From Polytrichum commune (taxonomy: Eukaryota; Streptophyta; Polytrichopsida; Polytrichales; Polytrichaceae): a stretch of DNA of 64,000 bases. Location of the stretch: contig OX485807.1 in assembly GCA_950295325.1 (NCBI GenBank), forward strand, positions 51,326,796 to 51,390,795, given 5' to 3'. The notes under the pieces are model-generated. The model was not told the origin of the DNA. It searched no databases and worked only from the letters and a program-made list of their open reading frames with translations. A program made the translations under genes and the position numbers. Positions 32,171 through 42,930 of this stretch are shown in pieces (the first letter of the stretch is position 1; the number at the start of each line of letters is the position of its first letter).

Positions 32171-33455
32171 TGTGTCATACTAATGAGGGGAACAGTGGTC
32201 CAAGTCCGAACAGGGCTCAACCTTGTGTGTGAAGTGGCCCCCATCCTGGGGCCCCATGTCACTGGGGCGCTCCATGGCCCCAGGCGCAGATTCAATCTGG
32301 GTCATTGTCGCGCACCTCTCCATGAGGAGTGCCCGAAACACCATGGGCACAAGGGGGACCCCGGAGTGACACCCGGGACTTGTGGCGCCGTTGGTGAGAG
32401 GGCCCAAGTGATCCTAGTGTGGGTGAGGGCCCTGGGCGTTGGGAACGCCTCCCACCCACGAAGACTAGGAGGCATGAGGGTAAAGCCATGAGCTATGCGT
32501 AGCGCATGGCGTGGTGATTCTAGAATGCTCAAGAACACCTCAATCGGAGGTGTGAGCTAGGAGTTATGGCCATTTGAGTGGGGCGCTGTCCCGGGACAGC
32601 GCCCGGGTACAGCAGTGCTTGGGAGTGATTCCCGGGAGTGCCAAGGTTCAAACAGGCATAACTTGCTCAAGACTTGCTCAAATGGGGCAAGTGAGGAGTC
32701 CATCGGCATCTACGTGAAGCGTAGATGAGGATGGAGTGGTTGGTTGTTATGATCAGACATCATACAAGGAAGTTATGATGGTCTGAAGCTGCTTGGGGGG
32801 TTCTAGGCCCAGCAGCTAAAGGAAAATGTCCACTTGGCCCCAACTCTTGGTAGAGGGACAAGAGGTTGGTTGACGGTGGGGTAGGGGCCCCGCGTGAAGT
32901 CCTAGAGGCTTATATGGGTGAGGTGGTGTGGCCTCACCCACCCGAGGCCGAACGGCAAGGCCTCCATGGGCTTTGGCCTATTGTGAGGCCATAGTTGCCT
33001 AGTATGGTTCGGGTTGTTGTAGTGTTGCTCCGGCAACGCGATGATCAACATAGGATTGAACTTCCATGGATGGAAGTCCACATTGGGGAAATGGGTTACC
33101 GATTAAGGGGTGAGTCCCGAAAGCAAAGTAGGAGGGTTGGTTCCCCTCCTTTGAATTAATGGTCCGGGGTAAGAGGAGCTAACCATTAGCATGGCGGTAT
33201 GCGAAGGGTTAGCGCTCGTAACCTTTGCTAAAATTGAAAATTGGCAAGATTGTCAAGGGGGCTTAGCAAGGGTTGCGACAGTCATGGAGGCGCCCCGGGC
33301 CCATCGACGGCTCAGATTGGGCAGGGCAGCTACCCCGGGCTGCCTCCAGGGCGGCGGGGTAAGGGGGGGGTTAGAGGGCCCACGGACCAGGCCCCAAGCT
33401 GGGGGCCACTTCACACACAAGGCTGAGCCTCTGTTCCCCTCGTTAGTATGACACA
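32171..33455. mobile_element. GC-rich terminal-inverted-repeat element (about 305 bp) split by a solo LTR
   Basis: The two ends are inverted copies of TGTGTCATACTAAYGAGG. The similarity continues inward for roughly 70 bp, with gaps, through CCTTGTGTGTGAAGTGGCCC. Removing the solo LTR at 32306-33280 and one GTCAT leaves about 305 bp with no coding capacity. No clear target duplication flanks it (GCTACGACA to the left, TTTGGAAAAC to the right), so the superfamily is undetermined. The middle about 104 bp recurs in reverse orientation at 53473-53576. Confidence 0.75.
32306..33280 (+). repeat. Solo LTR, target duplication GTCAT
   Basis: A 975-bp LTR with TGTCGC/GCGACA ends, flanked by GTCAT at 32301-32305 and 33281-33285, inserted in the GC-rich inverted-repeat element. 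Confidence 0.95.
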
Positions 33456-33774
33456 TTTGGAAAACATCAAAAAATTCGTATTATTAAGGTGTCATCTTTT
33501 CATTAATATTTTAAACGGCATAAAATTGTCGTATTATCGGGGTCTTGTCTTCTCATTAATATGATAGATGTTGTAAACTTATCATATTATTGAGGGAATA
33601 CAAAAACATAAGTAAGATGAGAGTTAAAACATATATAACGAATTTAAGCAATATAAATGGTATGGAATAATATCTCATAGCTCCAAAAAAATACAATTCC
33701 AATAATGCAAGGAATTCAATTACATAAGCATATTAAATGATATTGAATAATTGGATTATATTGATGCTACAAGG
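33456..33774. other. AT-rich spacer, no gene
   Basis: Base composition changes sharply to AT-rich at 33456. Two imperfect copies of a roughly 55-bp block, containing CGTATTAT and TCTTTTCATTAATAT or its variant, lie near 33475 and 33528. I see nothing else. Confidence 0.5.
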
Positions 33775-34155
33775 TCAAACAAATCTAATGTATTCATTTG
33801 GTAAGGTTATCCCAGATATGGATTCGCCATTGTGTTCTACAAGAAGGGTGTAGGATTGTGCATCTTTCCCATCTTTTGAGAAGTTGTAGTTGACTAGTTT
33901 TCCCGGTTGCCAAATATCCGCATTCTCGTTGTAAAGCTCCACCAACTGCCCAACAAAAGAACCATCCATCCCAAAGGAACCAGTTTGAGACTTGCCTCAT
34001 ACAATTGCATTCCCACAATTATGGCAGTCCTTAGTTTGCTCCCCTTCGCATAACAAATTGTGATTTCCACAAACACGACATTTTTGCTTATACAATTTAG
34101 GAAATAGCATCCGCGTCCGCTTCCGAGCCATTGATTGTCGTCGCCGAGCCTCCAT
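33775..34155 (-). pseudogene. Zinc-ribbon-like protein with one in-frame stop
   Basis: Read leftward from an ATG at 34155-34153, the frame encodes a basic N-terminus (MEARRRQSMARKRTR), then a CxxC...CxxC pair (CRVCGNHN and CHNCGNAIV) typical of a zinc ribbon. A TGA follows at 33999-33997. The same frame continues for about 70 codons (DIWQPGKLVNYNF, ending NEYIRFV) to a stop at 33775. One stop in an otherwise well-kept frame suggests a young pseudogene, or less likely a sequence error. A Ser/Lys/Pro-rich frame at 34283-34540 on the same strand may be an upstream exon. I cannot name the family. Confidence 0.5.
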
Positions 34156-35899
34156 TGTTGTTTCAGGTCGTGCCAATGCAGTGTTTCTAATTATTGGTGG
34201 TCCTACATACTATAAGATTCGAAACAATAAAATCATGTTATTAAATAATAATTTCAATTTATTTAATAATAATTTCAATAAATCATAGTGTAGTATGAGT
34301 ATCTGATGCTTGTGACGGGTTCGTGTCCCCACTTGAACCAACTAGATCCTTGTTTTTGGGATTCCATGGCCTCCCATGTCCAAACTTAGTCTTCGATACA
34401 TTGGCTTGAATTGAAGCAATATTACTACCAACACGAGGTAAAGAAATACGTCCAATAACTAATTGAGGGTTGAAGGCAAATTGAAGGTTTTTGATAGAGA
34501 AACATATGCCTCGCTCAAAGTTTGTTTGAAGAAAAATCACCGTTGGGATGGCTGTTTAAGTTTTAGGACAATGACGATAAATGTAGGATTTGGCAAAAGA
34601 TTGAGCCTTTGCACGAGCTCTTTTGCATACCTTGACGTAACGAACCTCTATGCAATCCATTTGTAACTCAGATCACGTTGGTCACAATAATGCTTTGTCC
34701 ATTATGGTGATGATTCAGTTGACAATGTGGGGGTTTGGGTAAACCCTACTCTTAGATCTTGATGTTTGTATTTTTTTTTGTCATAAATCGCTTGTCTAAT
34801 TGATGAATCATTGGACACTAAGGTATGGGATAGGATTACAAATGTTTGTTTTGTTTTGCATACCCTAAACCCACATGCACAAACTTGTAGGGAACCACAT
34901 GACTTCTGCATAGTTGCAATGGTTGAGATTTTTTTGGTGTTTGGGTTAGATTTTTACAAGGTGGGTATTGTATTTGTGAACACAGGCTCACTCTTGTTGT
35001 GTTTCCACCCTAAGCTTTTTTTTTATGCATGAAGGTTATGTTCTATGGGTTGTAAAATTGCAAATTTTGAAGCAAATTTTAAAATACACTATGCTTAAGT
35101 ATCCTTGTGTTCTTCATCACTTGCAATTGTATAATATCATTTAGGTTATGGTCTTGGAATGATATGCATCATGTTATTACACTTGTTCTTATGTGACGTG
35201 GTTAACAATACACATATTTTGCACAAGTTAAGATTTGTTTTGGTAACCACAAATCTTTCATTTGCATGATAAGTTTTTGTATTTGGTTTTTGCAATGGTA
35301 TATACACTTTATGTTTTTTTGTGGCCATGCTTTTTCCACCACTTTTGCATTAAATACACTTATAATTAATTTTTAAAAACTAAAAAGCATTTAGACTACA
35401 AAAATTTGCAACGACATGGGCAATATAAGTAATGGTAGGGTGCAAAAAAGGCCATTTAAGAGAATTAAGTGAATATAGGGAGCTTTTAATTTGTGCCTTG
35501 GAAGTAAATAACCCTTAAAAAAATACCCCTCCACCGCACATATTGCACAAAAATCTTACATAGTGACCTACTCAAGGTCTCAACTTGACACTAGGATGAT
35601 TTGAGGTAAACTTTTCATAGTGCGAAAATCCCCTTCAAATTGACTTTAATGTACAATGTACAGTTCACAATGCCTGAATTGAAGCTAGTCTTGTTGTTGG
35701 GACTGTGATTTGAATGCCATCAACGTTCACAATTCCCTAAAGTTTGTCACATACTCTAGGCCAATAGTAAATAATCCAATCTCACTAGTGGCACCGCCTA
35801 CATCTGTGATAGATATTTTTGTATGCTCAATTCCTAAGTCATTTGATTTGAAATTTTATAAATGGGAGGAGATCTAGAGTGTTTTGTTTGATTAAATTT
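34156..35899. other. AT-rich intergenic sequence
   Basis: Apart from the possible upstream exon at 34283-34540 (minus), I see no supported gene. There are homopolymer runs such as the T-run near 34770 and scattered open frames of 60-75 codons without recognisable features. Confidence 0.4.
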
Positions 35900-36543
35900 T
35901 AGGGAAAATAGCCATCTCAACTCAAAATGAGCTGAATTTTGAGGTCTTGCATAGGGCAAAAATCCCCTTCAATAAAAGATACTGTATTATTCATACATTG
36001 GCAACTAATGTGCCCAATGAACTACAACATTGCATATTATTGGGTGCATCTTATGTGCAAAGAGTTGTTCATGCTTTGAATGATCCTTTCCCAAACTTTC
36101 TAGTATTCAATGCAACCAAACTTTTCAACCCTCGTAATTATCCAAATGATGGTAGTGACCGAGAGGATATTCTTGAAGTTTCAATACAATGGAGAAGAAA
36201 GTGACATGTGTAAGGGAGAAAACCTGGAATTTACGGAAACACTTCGACTTGAGTGTGAGAACAAAACAACATTTGAGGTTTTTGCGCATATGTGGTAGCA
36301 ATTTGGAATGGCACACAAATTGGCCTAAAATTATGCAACTTTGGCAGGAAGTTATATTCATTCCATCAAGTATAGCTATTTGTGAGAGAAGATTTTCCAA
36401 ACAAAATGCAATCAAAAGCCACTTGCTCAATAGGTTGAACGTGAAGACCCTCGATGCTTTTATGCGGGTCTTTCTTTGTGAGCTTGTGAGCCCAAAATGG
36501 TGCCCACATGTGTTCTTAACTCTTGTAAACCATTACAAGTGAT
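35900..36543 (+). pseudogene. hAT-type transposase C-terminal fragment
   Basis: Two overlapping frames separated by a frameshift near 36190 encode the end of a hAT-family transposase. The first has HALNDPFPNF, FNATKLFNPRNYP and SDRED. The second has NWPKIMQLWQEV, IPSSIAICERRFSKQNAIKS and NRLNVKTLDAFMRVF, and stops at 36540-36542. The CERxFS...NRL motif marks the hAT C-terminal dimerisation domain and is best known from zinc-finger 862-like proteins. The N-terminal DNA-binding and DDE regions are absent, and no terminal repeats were found. Confidence 0.75.
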
Positions 36544-36847
36544 GTTTTAGTGCTTTATGATTATTCACAAAAAATATAAAAAGAGTGAAGCTTGAAAGAA
36601 GCTATGTTTAAGCATTAGGCTTGTTTGGAGTGGATTGATTAAACTTTAGTAGTGTGAAAAAGCTCCTTAGTTGGTGAGCGTAGTAGGTGGAGAACCAAGG
36701 GTAGTTCCTTGAGTTAAATGCTTGAATTGATATATATGTTGTTCGTTTGAGGACAAAGGCTTAGAAGATAGGATGAGAGCCTACAAAGTAGGGAAGGGAT
36801 TACGAAGGCTTATCTTGAGCCTTGAGGGTGCTCACCTCCTCAACTCA
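36544..36847. other. Spacer before a TATA-type promoter
   Basis: Noncoding, AT-rich, becoming GC-richer toward 36780. I see nothing beyond the promoter that follows. Confidence 0.4.
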
Positions 36848-36900
36848 CTATATAAACCCTCATTCTTCCCTCTCTCTTCCTCTTTCTTTCGTGCTCCTTG
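36848..36900 (+). promoter_or_regulatory. Candidate core promoter (TATA plus CT-rich initiator region)
   Basis: CTATATAAA at 36848-36856 is followed by a pyrimidine-rich CCTCATTCTTCCCTCTCTCT at a distance that fits a plant transcription start. No protein-coding gene follows, so it may drive a noncoding transcript through the tandem repeat at 37233-37960, or be the U3 region of an unrecognised LTR. Confidence 0.45.
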
Positions 36901-37232
36901 GCACCCCACGTGTTATAAGTGTGGGTGTGTGGGAAGCAAGATAGGGGCACGTGTGTGTGCATGGTCTTAAGGTGGAGAGCCAAGACTAGTTAAGCCTTGA
37001 AATGAGCTTAACCTCTTGTTAGGATTAGCTTTGGGTTGGAGAATTTAGAATTTAATTCATAGTTTTCAATTTGTAGTACTTGGAGTTATATTATCAAGAC
37101 TTATAGTTACTTGGACGTGCAAAGTTTAAATCTATGATATATGTGTGGATTTAATTTATTGTTTAGTATTCAGCTGAGGGCCGAGTAATAAGACAGAAGG
37201 TGCTGGAGAGGCCAACTTTTGGTTTTGTTCTG

Positions 37233-37960
37233 TTAAGCTGCAGGGAGTCTGCTGGAATTATTTAATAGGCTAGCGGTTGAAGTTAACCTCTGGTTCAGTC
37301 TAGGCTGGGTTATCAGGAAGCCTTCTGTATTGGCTAGCTTGTTAAGTTAGTAGAGTTTAATCTTTTATTTAGTCAGGCTTAAGCTGCAGGGAGGCTGCTG
37401 GAATTATTTAATAAGCTAGCGGTTGAAGTTAACCTCTGGTTCAGTCTAGGCTGGGTTATCAGGAAGCCTTCTATATTAGCTAGTTGTTAAGTCAGTAGAG
37501 TTTAATCCTTTGTTTAGTCAGGCTTAAGCTGCCGGGAGGCTGCTGGAATTATTAATAGGCTAGTGGTTGAAGTTAATCTCTGGTTCAGTCTAGGCCATGT
37601 TATCAGGAAGCCTTCTGTATTGGCTAGCTTGTTAAGTTAGTAGAGTTAATCTTTGTTTAGTCAGGCCTAAACTACCGAGAGGCTGTTGGAATTATTTATC
37701 GGGCTAGCGGTTGAAGTTAATATTTGTTTCGGTCTAGGCTGAGTTAGTGGGAAGCCTTCTGTATTAACTAGTTGTTAGTCAGTTGAGTTCAATCTTTGAT
37801 TTAGTCGAATTTAAGCTACTGGAAGTTGCCCGGTTTAGTTGGACGATTAATCAGCTGAGTTTAATCTTTAGTTAGTCTTGAGAGTTAAGTTGCTGGGTTA
37901 GTATATCGAGTCGGACTACGTGGTTCAACTAATCAGTTAACAATTCCATTAAAGGGTTGA
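37233..37960 (+). repeat. Decayed tandem repeat, period 143-146 bp, about 5 units
   Basis: Units start at TTAAGCTG(C) or variants at 37233, 37379, 37524, 37667 and 37811. Each contains GGAATTATTTAAT, AGCGGTTGAAGTTAA, GGTTCAGTCTAGG and AGGAAGCCTTCT. Identity falls steadily from left to right, the last unit being hard to align. Part of a unit is also visible before 37233. Confidence 0.85.
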
Positions 37961-38975
37961 ACTTGGAAGGAAGTGGTGAAGGCTTGTGAAGAGGAGGCTA
38001 AGATAAGTTATACAAGTATTTTTCAATACTTAAGCTTATGTGCCTCATGGAATCAACATGTCATAGCCTCAGCGAGGTGTCATGCACTAGTGAGGAGTCA
38101 ATAGCTAGGACTAGAGTTGTACGAGGTAAATCCTTGAAGGCGTGTGTGGCCAAGGCGGCGGGGTGGACTTTGGAAAAAGCCAAGAATGTAACCTTACCCG
38201 AGGTTCCCATTAATAAAATGACATGACTTGGATTAAGTTGGAGGTTCACCAAGAGTTGTGTGTTTTACGAATATCCCAACTGTGTATTGGAATCACATTT
38301 TGAACTACCGAGGAGGGAGTTGTTACGTGTCAATCCAAAGTTCCACACTCGGGCTAGGACGAAATCAAGGGTGATGGGCTTTGGGTGACAGAGCTTGAAG
38401 TAGATGCAATGGATTGGTCTACCATCTTCAACATTTGGAGAAACATGTGAGACCAAAGAATACTTACACTCGATTGATAGTTTTTTTTTGTTACAAACTA
38501 AGATTGTATCTTGATTACTCAAAATATTATTTTTTCTAAAAGTTGTGTGACCCAAAATTGAGGTGACATCTAAGAATAAGATGTATATGTCAATTGACAT
38601 TCATTTTTGTTTTTGAAAACGTCATGTGACACTTTGGATTTGAAGTTGAACGTCAATTTAAATTTGTCAAACATACACACTGCTTGTGAGTGTTTAGTCC
38701 TCCAGCTATCAGATTCTCAACCCCAATCAGGAGAACCCTAATAAAAAAACATGAAGTCCAGTGTCACTCAGGTGAATAAATAAATCTAGCGTTACCACCA
38801 TCACACCCCTCTAAATTCATACATCATTAACACTTATTTCACATTGACTAAATCACATTAAACTACATCAACATTGAATCAGTGCCTACATACTCTGACA
38901 ATTAGGCGCAATGATGCAAGTGTTTGGCAGATTTCAGCTCCACCCCTAACACCTAAAATCTCGTTGTTGTTCTCA
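37961..38975. other. Spacer, no supported gene
   Basis: An open frame of 62 codons at 38038-38226 (plus) has no recognisable feature. The rest is AT-rich. A GA-repeat begins just after 39005. Confidence 0.35.
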
Positions 38976-39218
38976 TCATCTCAAAATTAGACAGAGAACC
39001 AAAGAAGAGAGAGAGAGAGAGATGAAGAAGTTTCTCTTGTCTGCAAAGTTATGATACTTTTGATCTTGAGGGATTTTGGGAGTGACAAGCATTAGCACCA
39101 CAAATAGGCAGGCCGCAGTGATCCATACTGCCGCCCTCTGGCCTCTCCCTTGCATCATCCTCATCCTTTTGAACTTCCAACCTAATTCAGCAAACCCTTG
39201 CTCCAAAATTTCCAACAA
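38976..39218 (-). pseudogene. Alkaline phytoceramidase-like N-terminal exon fragment
   Basis: Read leftward from an ATG at 39218, an 80-codon frame encodes a short N-terminus, a membrane segment (VWITAACLFVVLMLVT) and PKIPQDQKYHNFADKRNFF. From memory, this strongly resembles the first exon of plant proteins annotated as alkaline phytoceramidase, where a similar hydrophobic segment precedes a P-IPQ-x-YH-FADQR-F sequence. After this the frame runs into a (CT)n repeat, and no later exons are visible on either side. It therefore looks like an isolated or captured first exon rather than a gene. The identification rests on recall of the family sequence. Confidence 0.45.
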
Positions 39219-40770
39219 AACAGTTCAAGCTCCTCCTCAACACAAAATCGATTGTTCTGATGTTTTGCTCATCATCTCCACTAAACTTAGCACATCAAAC
39301 GTACACATCCGGAGACTGATACCTAAGTTGCAAATTGCAAATATCCAATAAAAAATCTGCCAAATACTAAGTTGAGTTCAACTCTTCAATCCAACAATCA
39401 CGACACATATTGCTCCGACCCATTGAATTAGTACTGCACAACCCACAAATTCATATACTGTCGGCACTAATTAATTGGTTTTCCACTCTTCGTGAAAAAG
39501 CCTTGAGTGGGTGGGACCGTGAGGATTCATGCGTGTCAGGCGAAACCTTGTGTATTTCGGCAGAAGTTGCTCATACGGTAGGACTTGCCGGTAAGTTGAG
39601 TGCTAGTAAGGTAGATGGCTTTTAAATAGTTACTTTGACGATGAGCTCGCTTCTTCTTGGATATGAACACATGTTTAAGGTAGATTTACAGAAAACGGTG
39701 AAAATAAGTTGATTCAGCCAGAAAGAGTGGCTTGAAATTTGTGCAATAGTTTTCAGAGATAGGGTAGAAGAATTGATGAGGAATGCAAGTTGTTTCATAA
39801 TTTTATTTTTTTGTAAATGATTAGTTACATTTTTTCAAAGAGGCAAGTAAGTCAAACTTCTTATTTGTACACTAGAGTCAGCTGAATTTGAGCATCAAGA
39901 TATCCTACTATGGATACGAATGCACACAAAAATGGCACCCAAAACTAATCGCAAGTCGTGTGAAACATCATCTATCCAACCAACTACTGCATCCCACCTA
40001 TCATTACATCCTTTTTGGTCCCCCCCCTTTCTAAAATTAGTCATTTTGGGTCAACACAAGAACCATTATACGTCTAGTGTAGTGCACCAATAATGGTCAA
40101 TCACATGTTTTCGGTTTTCCTACCTTAGTGCAAGATGGTTAGGAAAGCCAAATCAAGGTTGTAGCAACTTTCTTGAGTCATTTTCAGAGCTCATATGAAT
40201 TTTTTTAATTCATTATCAAAGTGAAGATTATTTTGCTTATTAAAAGGTCATATAGATCTCTCAATTATGTTGATTGTTGAGTTTACAATGGTTAGCATAT
40301 TTTGAGCACGCAATGTAATTTTTATTTCCATGCTTGTCCCACTCAACACATGTATATATATATTAACATAATAAGAAAAGTAATTGAATAAGGGTTGCCT
40401 ACTTTACAATGACAATTTATTTGCCTCAACCTAACGATGAGGTCATTATTGTGGCCACGCTACTACTAAGAGGATTATAGAAGACATTCTTGTACTTTAT
40501 ACATGGCTTCAATAGTAACCTCATCCACCGAGGGTGGAAAGTAGACCCATTCATAGTCATCACGGTTGGAGCTAGAAGTACTATGAGAACAACTCCCTCA
40601 ACTACACAACTAGAAGAAACATTTAATTTGTCTGAAACCTCCATCAAAAACACATTCAAAACAATAAACACCCATGCCATACATTATGCTGGATCAATTC
40701 TCCTACACAAAAGATGTATAGAAAACAACCAATCAATACCAACAAAATAAGACTCCAATATTGTATTATA
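39219..40770. other. AT-rich spacer
   Basis: There are several open frames of 70-90 codons, none with a recognisable domain or splice structure. No RNA gene was seen. Confidence 0.35.
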
Positions 40771-40792
40771 GACACACACACACACACACACA
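40771..40792 (+). repeat. (AC)n microsatellite
   Basis: About eleven uninterrupted AC units. Confidence 0.95.
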
Positions 40793-41775
40793 AAACAAAA
40801 CAACAATTAAGGACCCGATTGATATTTAAATAACAACTATCCAAACCTTCAACTTAGAGTTATTTTCACTAGGTAGTATGTTTTACTGATCACTACAGTG
40901 TCTATTCTCGACAGAGGATAGTAGTAGTGTCCCAATGAAATTTTGTCTGGTGGACATTTGGTCAGAAACATTACGAACATACACTTTATTCACGCCAACC
41001 TTGCAAGAGGTCGGGAGTTCTTATATGGCTTGAAAGATGTAATGTCTCATCATAGAAATAAGGGCTCCGGGATGCTCCACCCAATCGTTGACGACAAATG
41101 ATATATTTAATTACAATTTATGATTTGTAATTTCAAATATGTATTGATTTATATTTGGATATTGAGGAATGTTAGGAAGATCTTATTGTTCTTTGGCTTG
41201 AATGATACCAGGTAGTGGTAAAGAAATTAAACTGATAAACAAGGTCTCGATATGATGACTTAGTACCAAAACACATTAGCAAGGGCATGGAGTGGTATGA
41301 GCAAGATGGAGGAATAGTCTCGGGGGGGCAGTGTGTTAAAAAGTTAAGGATATAGGTGTGAACAACCACTATTTTAAAGGAGGGTATTACTTTCAATTCT
41401 CTTTTTTTTTTCACATGCTATCATTATGTAAATTTCTACTTTGGGTTAATAGAAAAATGGCTTGCATTACTTATAATTCCAAATTACCTATTATTCCATA
41501 CCCTATAGTACTTTAAAGATGTCCAGTGCCATTTTTGATACCCTATATTACTCTTAAGTCCATTTATAATTTTTAGCCCCCATGTTTTTAAATTACCCTA
41601 TCATTTGTTCGCATGTATATTGCTACTCCAACCAATGACTACCCCCCCGAGGGAATAGTGTAAGCCAAGGGAAGACCTAGTAAGAGAACTTTACTACCAG
41701 GGTAGGGCATAGGAGATTAATAAAGTATTAGCAAATAGTACAATCTAACTATAGGGGGGTTTTGGAATGGTAAAC

Positions 41776-41985
41776 TAAATATGACATTTAGTGTCACTTA
41801 TAATTTGGAATTACACAATGCAATATCTATTTATGCAAAATTGGTTGTTTGAACAAACATCAAATTGGTTGTTTGAACCTTATTAAACAATGAAAAATGT
41901 ACTTGGTAGAAAATTTCATCAATAGTAAAAAGGTATAGCATTGTGTAATTCCAAATAATAAGTGACACTAAATATCAAATTTAAT
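41776..41985. mobile_element. MITE-like hairpin, about 210 bp
   Basis: Left arm (about 41780-41821) with ATTTAGTGTCACTTAT and GGAATTACACAATGC. Right arm (41938-41980) is its inverted copy, with GCATTGTGTAATTCC and AGTGACACTAAAT. The loop of about 115 bp holds a 24-bp direct repeat of CAAATTGGTTGTTTGAAC. There is no coding capacity. A target duplication could not be fixed. Confidence 0.65.
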
Positions 41986-42664
41986 GTAGTACTAGGAGGT
42001 ACTACCTCCTACTAGACTTACAATACTACCAAAATCGTTAGGGTAAGGTAGTCGTATAAGGAGGGGACGCCAATTATTGACAAGGAGGAATTTTAAGCTA
42101 AGTGACGAGGAAGGGGGTCAATACTAGTAGAAAGAAAAGAGCCGATAGCAATTTCAAGTACGAGTTACACGTAAGATATTTTTGTAGAATTGTTGGCTGT
42201 AGTAGTGGTGACGGTAATTGGTTATATACTATGACTAGTAGCTCAGTAGCCCATCACGGTGGAAGAAGAGGAGCCGGTAGAAGTAAAAGAAGAATGGGTG
42301 GTATAGGCAATGTTACCGTTACTATTGTAGAACGGGTAGGTGATAGAAGGACAATCGTACAGAAGGAGGTCGGTCCTACCCATACAATACATTCACTTAC
42401 CCATATGATCCTCCATTGATACACATTCTTCAAAAATCTTCAACACAATCATCTAAAATGGTAACTTAACCAAAATTCTCATACAAAATTGGGTTACACC
42501 TAATAATGGGTTTTGCCACTCCTTCCTTGTTCCATTAACTAGTTTGCCGCTAGTCACGTCTAAGCATGCAAAAACACCTCTCAAACTAGTCCTTCATCCT
42601 TAGAAAGTTGCTTTGATGTATAATCTCTAAAAAAATTTGTTGAAGGCTTGAAAATATGCTCTGG

Positions 42665-42930
42665 ACACTACCTACCAACTCCCGTTTTTGGTCCGATCTG
42701 CCAACTTCTGAGGACCGATGTAAGCTTGGATCTGGCATCTCTAACCTTCTACCAACCTATGGTAGAGTTTTCGGGTCATTCTAACCACTTTCATGTTTCC
42801 GACTAGCTCACGTTTTTTTGTCAGATCCGCCAACTTCTGAAGGTGGTTTTCGCATACCAAGTCCAAATCTGACCTCTCTAACATTCTACCAACTTATGAT
42901 ACATTTTTCATGTCATTCTAACTACTTCCT
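42665..42930 (+). repeat. Two imperfect direct repeats, period about 129 bp
   Basis: The blocks CCAACTTCTGA, CATCTCTAACCTTCTACCAAC and CATTCTAACCAC recur from about 42691 to about 42821 with many changes. Their origin is unknown. Confidence 0.6.

Noticed and set aside
42102-42419. 105-codon basic frame
   Set aside because: It has low-complexity Arg/Gly-rich content in AT-rich noncoding DNA, with no homology I recognise and no splice or promoter support.
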